A DNA stretch of 9,887 nt from an uncultured Oscillospiraceae bacterium. GTDB taxonomy: Bacteria > Bacillota > Clostridia > Oscillospirales > Oscillospiraceae. Positions within the stretch are counted from its first letter, which is position 1. The number at the start of each line of letters is the position of its first letter. The notes beneath the pieces were generated by a model. It was not told the origin of the DNA. It did no database searches and saw nothing but the letters and a program-made list of their open reading frames with translations. The stretch covers positions 1-9,887 of the forward strand of contig CABSMJ010000037.1 in the NCBI GenBank assembly GCA_902478785.1, in the 5' to 3' direction. Shown piece after piece: positions 4,384 through 9,887 of this stretch. The translations under genes and the position numbers were made by a program.

Positions 4384-5211
4384 ATGAAAGTCATCACGCT
4401 GCTGGAAAATACCGCCCGGAAGGAGACCTTGTGCCGGGCCCACGGTCTGAGCCTCTATCTGGAGACCCCGGAACACAAGATCCTCTGCGACATGGGCCCC
4501 AATGCCGGCTTCCTGGAAAACGCCCAGGCCCTGGGCGTGGACATCGCCGCCGTGGACATCGCCTTCTTGTCCCACGGCCACTATGACCATGCCGGCGGCA
4601 TGGAGCTCTTCTGCAAGCGCAACGACCACGCCAAGATCTACCTCCACGATGACGCCTTCGGCCCCTTCTACGCCGTGGACGGGGAGAAGAAGGTCCGCTA
4701 CATCGGCATCGACCCGGCCTTCCGCAAGTATTCCGACCGCTTCGTCTTCTGCCGGGGGCATCTTTGTATCGACGACGAGCTCCAGGTGTTCTCCGACATT
4801 CCCACCCACGACTACCCCACCAGCGCCAACGCTTCCCTGCGGGAGAAGGTGGGGGAGGAGCTGCGGCCCCAGGACTTTAGGGATGAGCAGGACCTGCTCA
4901 TCACCGCCCAAGGCAAGGCGGTGCTGGTGGCGGGCTGCGCCCACCGGGGCATCGTCAACATCCTGCGCCGGGCGGAGGAGCTGCTGGGCCGGGCGCCGGA
5001 CGCGGTGTTCTCCGGCTTCCATCTGACCAATCCGGGCCTGGGCGTGGACGAGCCGGAGGCTCTCATCCGGGCCGTGGGGGAGGAGCTGCGCCGGCGGCCC
5101 ACTCACTACTACACCGGCCACTGCACCGGCCAGGGCCCCTATGCCATCCTCAAGGAGATGCTGGGGGACCAGATCACCTATATGGCCGGCGGCACGGAGT
5201 TCACCCTGTAA
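4384..5211 (+). CDS. MBL-fold metallo-hydrolase (COG1237-like)
   Basis: A 275-residue metallo-beta-lactamase-fold protein. The metal-binding signature HGHYDH gives His64, His66, Asp68 and His69. Further expected ligands lie in GCAHRG (His187), GFHL (His213) and TGHCTG (His246). The DEQDLLI, AGCAHRGIVN and HCTGQ segments resemble the COG1237 subfamily, which includes archaeal proteins annotated as acting in methanopterin-related pathways; the bacterial members have no settled substrate. No secretion signal is seen. AAAGGAG (4369-4375) lies 8 nt before the ATG. It sits between the XRE regulator and mutS, all in one direction with short gaps, but a role in mismatch repair is not indicated by its sequence. 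It lacks the beta-CASP region expected of an RNase J or SNM1-type nuclease. Confidence 0.85.
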   Translation: MKVITLLENTARKETLCRAHGLSLYLETPEHKILCDMGPNAGFLENAQALGVDIAAVDIAFLSHGHYDHAGGMELFCKRNDHAKIYLHDDAFGPFYAVDGEKKVRYIGIDPAFRKYSDRFVFCRGHLCIDDELQVFSDIPTHDYPTSANASLREKVGEELRPQDFRDEQDLLITAQGKAVLVAGCAHRGIVNILRRAEELLGRAPDAVFSGFHLTNPGLGVDEPEALIRAVGEELRRRPTHYYTGHCTGQGPYAILKEMLGDQITYMAGGTEFTL

Positions 5212-5225
5212 GCCGACCCGAGAAA

Positions 5226-5273
5226 ATGAAGCAGACCCCGGCCCGGGGAAAAGCGGGCAAAGCAAGAGGATGA
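5226..5273 (+). CDS. Possible 15-codon leader peptide before mutS
   Basis: An ATG-initiated mini-frame encoding MKQTPARGKAGKARG. It is very basic and its TGA ends 10 bp before the preferred mutS ATG. The only upstream Shine-Dalgarno-like bases are a weak GAGA. If translated, it could couple ribosomes to mutS. Chance is a fair alternative for so short a frame. Confidence 0.2.
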   Translation: MKQTPARGKAGKARG

Positions 5274-5283
5274 GGTGGAAAAA

Positions 5284-7896
5284 ATGGCGGAAATGACCCC
5301 CATGATGAAGCAGTACATGAAGATCAAGGCGGAGAACAAGGATTCGATCCTCTTTTTCCGGCTGGGGGACTTCTATGAGATGTTTGACGAGGACGCCCGC
5401 ACGGCCTCCCGGGAGCTGGACCTGACGCTGACCAGCCGGGACAAGGATCCGGCCAAGTCCGCCGAGGAGAAGATCCCCATGTGCGGCATCCCCTACCACG
5501 CCAGCGACGCCTACATCGCCCGCCTCATCGCCAAGGGCTACAAGGTGGCCATCTGCGAGCAGATGGAGGACCCCGCCACCGCCAAGGGGCTGGTGAAGCG
5601 GGACATCATCCGGGTGGTCACCCCCGGCACGGTCATCGACGCGGCCTGCCTGGAGGACGGCCAGAGCAACTTCCTGTGCGGCATCTTTCTGGACGAGACC
5701 CGGGCCGGCGTGGCCTTCTGTGATATGTCCACCGGCAAGACCCACCTGACCGCCTTTTCCGGCGACGAGCGGGTGGAGCACCTGCTCAACGAGCTGGGCC
5801 GCTTTTCCCCGGTGGAGGCCGTCCTCAGCGACGGGGCCTGGGACTGTCAGGACCTGCGAAAGGCCCTGGAGGACCGGTTTTCCTGCCGGGTGGAGCACGG
5901 CGGGGGCCGCTTCCACCTGGAGGAGGCCGAAAAAAACATCAAAAAGCAGTTCGGTGAGGAGGCCTGGGGCCAGCTGCCCGCAGGGAATCCGGCGGCGGCC
6001 CTGGCCCTGGGAGGGCTCCTGCACTACCTCTACGAGACCCAAAAGACGGATCTGAGCCACATCAACGATTTGGAGTACTACGAACAGGGCCGGTTCATGG
6101 AGCTGGACCTGACCGCCCGGCGGAATCTGGAGCTGACGGCCACCCTCCGGGGCAAGGAGAAGAAAGGGAGCCTGCTGTGGGTGCTGGACAAGACCCGCAC
6201 CGCCATGGGCGGCCGGCTGCTGCGGTCCTGGCTGGAGCGGCCGCTGCTCTCCCCCACGGAGATTCGCCGCCGCAACGGCGCCGTGGCCGCGCTGGTGGAC
6301 GACACCATCCACCGGGAGGAGCTGATCCGGGCCCTCACCGGCATCGGCGACCTGGAGCGGCTCATCGGCCGCATCGTCTACGGTACCGCCGGCGGCCGGG
6401 ATCTGGTGTCCCTCCGCAGCGCCATCGAAAAGCTGCCCGCCGTGAAGGAGCAGCTCTCGGCCCTGCCGGACCGGCGGCTCCAGGAGCTCTCTGGGGAGCT
6501 GGACACCCTGGAGGACCTGGGGGACAAGGTGGCCCAGGCCATCTGCGACGACCCGCCCTTTTCCGTCCGGGAGGGGGGCTTCATCCGGGAGGGCTACAAC
6601 GCCGAGGTGGACCGCCTGCGGGGCATCCTCTCCGGCGGCAAGGGCATCATCGCCGAGATGGAGGCCAAGGAGAAGGAGCGCACCGGCATCCGCACGCTGA
6701 AGGTGGGCTACAACAAGGTCTTTGGCTATTACATCGAGGTGTCCAAGTCCTTCCTGGACCAGGTGCCCGATACCTACATCCGCAAGCAGACCCTGGTCAA
6801 CTGCGAGCGCTTCATCACCCAGGAGCTCAAGGATTTGGAGCACACCGTCCTCACCGCCTCCGACCGGGTGGTGGCCCTGGAGTATGAGCTCTTTACCGCC
6901 CTGCGGCAGGCCATCGCCGATGAGGCCCACCGGGTCCAGGCCTCCGCCGCCGCTGTGGCCGAGGCCGACGCCCTGGCCTCCTTTGCCGCCGTGGCGGTCC
7001 ACAACAACTACTGCCGGCCGGAGGTGGACCTGTCCGGCACCATCGAGATCCGCGACGGCCGCCACCCGGTGGTGGAGCGGATGCTCTCCGGGTCTCTCTT
7101 TGTGCCCAACGACACCTTCATGGGGGAGAAGGAGAACCGGGTGTCCATCATCACCGGCCCCAACATGGCCGGAAAATCCACCTATATGCGCCAGGTGGCC
7201 CTCATCGTGCTCATGGCCCAGATGGGTTCCTTCGTTCCGGCCTCCTTCGCCCGCATCGGCGTGGTGGACCGGATCTTCACCCGCATCGGCGCCAGCGACG
7301 ACCTCAGCGCCGGCCAGTCCACCTTCATGGTGGAAATGACCGAGGTGGCGGAGATCCTCCGCCGGGCCACCAGCAAGAGTTTGCTGATCCTGGACGAGAT
7401 CGGCCGGGGCACCTCCACCTTCGACGGTATGTCCATCGCCCGGGCGGTGCTGGAATACTGCGCCGACCCCAAGACCCTGGGGGCCAAGACCCTCTTCGCC
7501 ACCCACTACCACGAGCTCACCGAGCTGGAAAACACCCTGCCCGGCACCGTGAACTACAACATTGCCGTCAAGACCCGGGGGGACGACATCATCTTCCTGC
7601 GCAAGATCGTCCCCGGCGGCGCCGACCGCAGCTACGGCATCGAGGTGGCCAAGCTGGCGGGACTGCCGACCAAGGTGCTCAGCCGGGCCCGGACGGTGCT
7701 CCAGGAGCTGGAGAGCGGCCAGACCGCCGCCCCGGCCCCGGCCGCTCCGGCGGCCCAGACGGGGGGACAGATGTCCATGGAGTCCCTGGCGGAGGCGGAG
7801 GTGCTGGACAAGCTCCGCCGTACCCAGCCCGACACCCTGACCCCCATCGAGGCCATGACGCTGCTCTATGAGCTGAAGCAGAAGCTCCAGCCCTGA
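5284..7896 (+). CDS. mutS: DNA mismatch repair protein MutS
   Basis: The mismatch-sensing ATPase of post-replicative repair, about 870 residues. The N-terminal domain carries the mismatch-reading Phe-x-Glu motif at Phe30-Tyr31-Glu32 (GDFYEMF). The ATPase domain has Walker A GPNMAGKST (625-633), the STFMVEM segment, Walker B LLILDE with Asp704 and Glu705, and ATHYHEL after it. The C-terminus has an Ala/Pro-rich linker (about 805-823), then QMSM (829-832), similar to beta-clamp-binding motifs, and a final helix TPIEAMTLLYELKQKL typical of the MutS tetramerisation tail. The ATG at 5284 is preferred over a GTG at 5275: GAGGTG (5272-5277) lies 6 nt before it, and the N-terminus then aligns with MAGYTP-type MutS starts. 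The gene is intact. It lies 72 bp after the MBL gene and 57 bp before a CPBP protease gene, with mutL further on. Confidence 0.98.
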   Translation: MAEMTPMMKQYMKIKAENKDSILFFRLGDFYEMFDEDARTASRELDLTLTSRDKDPAKSAEEKIPMCGIPYHASDAYIARLIAKGYKVAICEQMEDPATAKGLVKRDIIRVVTPGTVIDAACLEDGQSNFLCGIFLDETRAGVAFCDMSTGKTHLTAFSGDERVEHLLNELGRFSPVEAVLSDGAWDCQDLRKALEDRFSCRVEHGGGRFHLEEAEKNIKKQFGEEAWGQLPAGNPAAALALGGLLHYLYETQKTDLSHINDLEYYEQGRFMELDLTARRNLELTATLRGKEKKGSLLWVLDKTRTAMGGRLLRSWLERPLLSPTEIRRRNGAVAALVDDTIHREELIRALTGIGDLERLIGRIVYGTAGGRDLVSLRSAIEKLPAVKEQLSALPDRRLQELSGELDTLEDLGDKVAQAICDDPPFSVREGGFIREGYNAEVDRLRGILSGGKGIIAEMEAKEKERTGIRTLKVGYNKVFGYYIEVSKSFLDQVPDTYIRKQTLVNCERFITQELKDLEHTVLTASDRVVALEYELFTALRQAIADEAHRVQASAAAVAEADALASFAAVAVHNNYCRPEVDLSGTIEIRDGRHPVVERMLSGSLFVPNDTFMGEKENRVSIITGPNMAGKSTYMRQVALIVLMAQMGSFVPASFARIGVVDRIFTRIGASDDLSAGQSTFMVEMTEVAEILRRATSKSLLILDEIGRGTSTFDGMSIARAVLEYCADPKTLGAKTLFATHYHELTELENTLPGTVNYNIAVKTRGDDIIFLRKIVPGGADRSYGIEVAKLAGLPTKVLSRARTVLQELESGQTAAPAPAAPAAQTGGQMSMESLAEAEVLDKLRRTQPDTLTPIEAMTLLYELKQKLQP

Positions 7897-7900
7897 AAGA

Positions 7901-7918
7901 CGCCCGCTTCCCCGGGCG
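7901..7918 (+). repeat. Small hairpin after mutS
   Basis: CGCCCG (7901-7906) pairs with CGGGCG (7913-7918) around CTTCCC, 5 bp after the mutS stop. No T tract follows, so transcription probably continues into the CPBP gene. It may slow readthrough or protect the mutS mRNA 3' end. Confidence 0.4.
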
Positions 7919-7953
7919 CAAGGGGGAGAAATCTATCTGGTGGGAGGATCTAT

Positions 7954-8667
7954 ATGGCAAAACGAAAGGCCTCCGGCGCCTATCTGACCGAAGGGGAGAA
8001 GATCGCGGGCACCGTGTTCTTCGTCATCTATCTCCTGGTGCTGCCCTTTGTGACCCGTCCGGCCCTGGACCTGCTGGGGCGGCTGCTGGGCACCACCATC
8101 GGCGAGGCCCTGGGCAACACCATCTATTACTATGTGATCTTTGCTGTCACCCTCATCATCTTTCACCGCTTCATCGGCCACACCACCACGCTCTTTTTGG
8201 AAAACGCGGTGGGGAGCCTCAAGGTGCTGGCGGTGGGCTTCATCGCTTTTTACGGCCTCAATGAGCTGACCTATCGCCTGACGAGGCTGGTGGTAGGCAA
8301 TCATACCAACCTCAACGACATGACTATCTCCGCCCAGATCGACGCGGCGCCACGAACTACCCTCCTGATCGTGGTGATCCTGGCGCCCTTCGTGGAGGAG
8401 GTGCTGTTCCGGGGGCTGGTGTTCGGCGGGCTCCGTGGCAAAAGCCGCCTGGCGGCCTACGTCCTTTCCTGCGCCCTCTTCGCCCTGCTCCATGTGTGGC
8501 AGTACGCCCTGGTGAACCAGGATATCACCTATCTGGTGCTGATGATCCAGTATCTGGTGCCCGGGCTGGTGCTGGCCTGGTGCTTCGACCGCTCTGGGAC
8601 GCTGTGGACCTCCATCTTGCTCCACGCGGGCGTCAATGCACTGTCCTACTGGGCCATTTTGGCCTGA
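7954..8667 (+). CDS. CPBP-family intramembrane metalloprotease
   Basis: A 237-residue polytopic membrane protein of the CPBP (CAAX protease/bacteriocin-processing, Abi) family. All three signature motifs are present: EEVLFR (Glu148, Glu149, Arg153), FALLH (Phe176, His180) and HAGVN (His224, Asn228), which together form the metal-dependent active site within the membrane. Hydrophobic segments lie near residues 17-33, 55-71, 87-103, 133-147, 165-181, 190-210 and 218-236. GGGAGG (7942-7947) sits 6 nt before the ATG. The 22-bp gap to the AEC permease gene implies one transcript. Family roles vary (protein processing, bacteriocin immunity, signalling) and no substrate or bacteriocin gene is visible here, so the target is unknown. 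Confidence 0.9.
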   Translation: MAKRKASGAYLTEGEKIAGTVFFVIYLLVLPFVTRPALDLLGRLLGTTIGEALGNTIYYYVIFAVTLIIFHRFIGHTTTLFLENAVGSLKVLAVGFIAFYGLNELTYRLTRLVVGNHTNLNDMTISAQIDAAPRTTLLIVVILAPFVEEVLFRGLVFGGLRGKSRLAAYVLSCALFALLHVWQYALVNQDITYLVLMIQYLVPGLVLAWCFDRSGTLWTSILLHAGVNALSYWAILA

Positions 8668-8689
8668 ATATAAGAAGGGGAGAGATGTC

Positions 8690-9607
8690 ATGAGCTATTT
8701 GGACGCGCTGAGCCATATGTGGATGATCCTCTTTGCCATTGCCCTGGGCTTTGTGGCCGACCGACTGGGCTATATGGGCGGGGAGTTCAACACCAAGCTG
8801 ACCAAGCTGCTTTTGAATCTGGGACTGCCCTGCATGATTATCTCGGCGGTGCTCACTAGCGAGAACCTGCCGGGCCTCCAGGACATTCTGAACATCCTGT
8901 TGGTGGCGGTGGTGTTCTATGTGCTGGCCTTTGCCGCGGCCTTTTTGCTGCCCCTGGTGCTGCGGCCGCCCAAAAAGGAGATCGGCACCTACCGCTTCAT
9001 CCTCAGCTTTACCAACGTCGGCTTTGTGGGCTATCCCGTGGTGGGGTCCCTCTTTGGATCGGATTGCGTCTTTTACGCCGCAGTGCTGGCCCTGCCCTTC
9101 AATCTGCTGCTCTACACCCTGGGGCCGGTGATGCTCTCCGGCGGCAAGGGCGGCAAGCTCAGCTGGAAGGGCGTGTTCTCCCCCTGTATGCTGGCCTCCC
9201 TGGCCGCGCTGATCGTCGCCCTGACCCACCTGCGCTTTCCTGCGCCGGTGGTGGAGTCCCTGGACTTCATCGGGGACATGAGCATCCCTCTGGCGCTGAT
9301 GTTGCTGGGGTCCATCCTGGCAGCCCTGCCCCTGGGGCAGATGCTGGGCTCGCCCCGGATGTGGCTGCTGACGGCCCTGCGCCTTTTGGCCATGCCGGCC
9401 CTTTTATATGTGGCGCTGACGGCCTTGGAGGTGGACGAGCTGCTGCGGAACATCGCCGTGGTCCAGATGGGACTGCCGGTGGCCACCAACGGCGTGCTGC
9501 TGGCCATGCAGTACGGCGGCGACACCGACTCCATGGCCCAGGGCACCTTTTTGACCACCGTGGCATCTCTGGCCACCATCCCCCTGGTGGCCTCGCTGAT
9601 CCTCTGA
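8690..9607 (+). CDS. AEC-family transporter (auxin efflux carrier-type permease)
   Basis: A 305-residue integral membrane protein with about ten hydrophobic helices in two five-helix halves separated by a loop around 150-162 (SGGKGGKLSWK). Typical family elements are TNVGFVGYP (109-116), which contains the broken-helix Asn/Pro, and GLPVATN (261-267) followed by YGGDTDSMAQG. AEC members move small organic anions such as malate or malonate, and the substrate cannot be told from this sequence. The start at MSYLDAL is chosen because AAGGGGAG (8675-8682) lies 7 nt upstream; an in-frame ATG at 8636 lies inside the preceding gene and would add an unrelated tail. It shares a transcript with the CPBP gene and is followed by the hairpin-rich gap before mutL. 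Confidence 0.9.
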   Translation: MSYLDALSHMWMILFAIALGFVADRLGYMGGEFNTKLTKLLLNLGLPCMIISAVLTSENLPGLQDILNILLVAVVFYVLAFAAAFLLPLVLRPPKKEIGTYRFILSFTNVGFVGYPVVGSLFGSDCVFYAAVLALPFNLLLYTLGPVMLSGGKGGKLSWKGVFSPCMLASLAALIVALTHLRFPAPVVESLDFIGDMSIPLALMLLGSILAALPLGQMLGSPRMWLLTALRLLAMPALLYVALTALEVDELLRNIAVVQMGLPVATNGVLLAMQYGGDTDSMAQGTFLTTVASLATIPLVASLIL

Positions 9608-9631
9608 GGGGGGAACATGTGGCGGAGCGGA

Positions 9632-9657
9632 CCCCGTCAAAGACCGCTTTGCCGGGG
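9632..9657. repeat. Imperfect hairpin downstream of the AEC gene
   Basis: CCCCG (9632-9636) pairs with CGGGG (9653-9657) and CAAAG (9638-9642) with CTTTG (9647-9651), with one internal mismatch and an ACCG loop. It lies 25 bp after the AEC stop. The downstream bases are ACCCCTTACATTTG, without a T run, so it is at best a weak terminator. Confidence 0.55.
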
Positions 9658-9705
9658 ACCCCTTACATTTGATTTCAATCGTCCGAAAGTGCATTCGGCC
9701 GCTTG

Positions 9706-9733
9706 CAAGATGGCGCCTGAGGCGCCATGCTTG
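9706..9733. repeat. GC-rich hairpin upstream of mutL
   Basis: ATGGCGCC (9710-9717) pairs exactly with GGCGCCAT (9721-9728) around TGA. CAAG (9706-9709) and CTTG (9730-9733) extend it with a one-base bulge. Together with a GCCGC/GCGGC pair just downstream, it makes the 173-bp gap before mutL highly structured. No promoter is clear in this gap. Confidence 0.55.
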
Positions 9734-9780
9734 GACGCCGCACCTGCGGCGGGCCGGCCGCTCCACGAAAGGAGAAGCAT

Positions 9781-9887
9781 ATGCCCCATATTCAACAACT
9801 GGATTCCCACGTGGCTGACTTGATCGCCGCCGGAGAGGTGGTGGAGCGGCCGGCCAGCGTGGTCAAGGAGCTGGTGGAAAACGCCAT
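9781..9887 (+). CDS. mutL: DNA mismatch repair protein MutL (first 35 codons; cut by window end)
   Basis: The N-terminus of MutL, the ATPase that links MutS recognition to strand removal. The visible 35 residues contain the highly conserved block IAAGEVVERPASVVKELVENA at 15-35. This is motif I of the GHKL ATPase fold, with Glu30 as the expected catalytic base and Asn34 as the magnesium ligand. The start is supported by AAAGGAG (9768-9774) 6 nt before the ATG. The C-terminal endonuclease domain, usual in bacteria without MutH, lies outside the window. The 173-bp gap from the AEC gene leaves open whether mutL has its own promoter; none is clear. Confidence 0.97.
   Translation, partial: MPHIQQLDSHVADLIAAGEVVERPASVVKELVENA

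Noticed and set aside
4222..7512. A 1,096-codon open frame on the minus strand
   Set aside because: It runs antisense to the MBL gene and mutS, both of which carry clear family motifs. Its translation is a low-complexity Gly/Val/Leu/His/Gln-rich string, as expected opposite GC-biased codons, with no recognisable domain.
9608..9780. A promoter for mutL
   Set aside because: TTGATT at 9669 has only a poor -10 candidate (CATTCG) at the right spacing, which is too weak to annotate.

Overview
The window is chromosomal DNA from a GC-rich Firmicute. The coding sequence is strongly G/C-biased at third positions. Genes start behind AGGAG-type ribosome-binding sites, and recognisable promoters follow the TTGACA / TATAAT pattern with 17-bp spacers. 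The tRNAs encode CCA, and a miaB, mutS, mutL order is present. Together these suggest a clostridial relative, most likely Oscillospiraceae (Oscillibacter/Flavonifractor-like). That lineage is an inference from sequence style, not a database result.

Layout. (1) 1-196: the end of a tRNA operon, with tRNA-Thr(UGU) cut by the window edge, tRNA-Tyr(GUA) and an intrinsic terminator. (2) 197-1206: a regulatory region dense in palindromes, then a self-cleaving XRE/S24 (LexA/CI-like) repressor gene and a perfect-palindrome terminator that looks bidirectional. (3) 1207-2211: about 270 bp of non-coding DNA with spaced CGCAGG repeats and three hairpins, then a leftward FabG-like SDR oxidoreductase gene. 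(4) 2212-3813: a divergent promoter region with an operator-like palindrome, then miaB (tRNA ms2i6A methylthiotransferase). (5) 3787-4343: a two-gene divergent module, a leftward 85-residue helical protein of unknown function and a rightward 66-residue XRE regulator. They share a dyad-symmetric promoter whose two -35 boxes sit in a perfect 15-bp inverted repeat. (6) 4384-9887: a rightward cluster of an MBL-fold hydrolase, mutS, a CPBP (CAAX-type) membrane protease, an AEC-family permease and the first 35 codons of mutL.

How the genes relate. MutS finds mismatches and MutL couples that to repair; here they are split by two membrane-protein genes and a hairpin-rich 173-bp gap. MiaB modifies i6A37 in tRNAs whose loop reads A36-A37-A38, and the tRNA-Tyr at the left edge has that sequence. 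The S24 repressor is the type that cleaves itself on RecA/ssDNA signalling, and a sequence resembling the Firmicutes SOS box lies upstream of its promoter, so a damage-response link is plausible but unproven. The least ordinary feature is the small XRE/helical-protein module at about 3787-4343.
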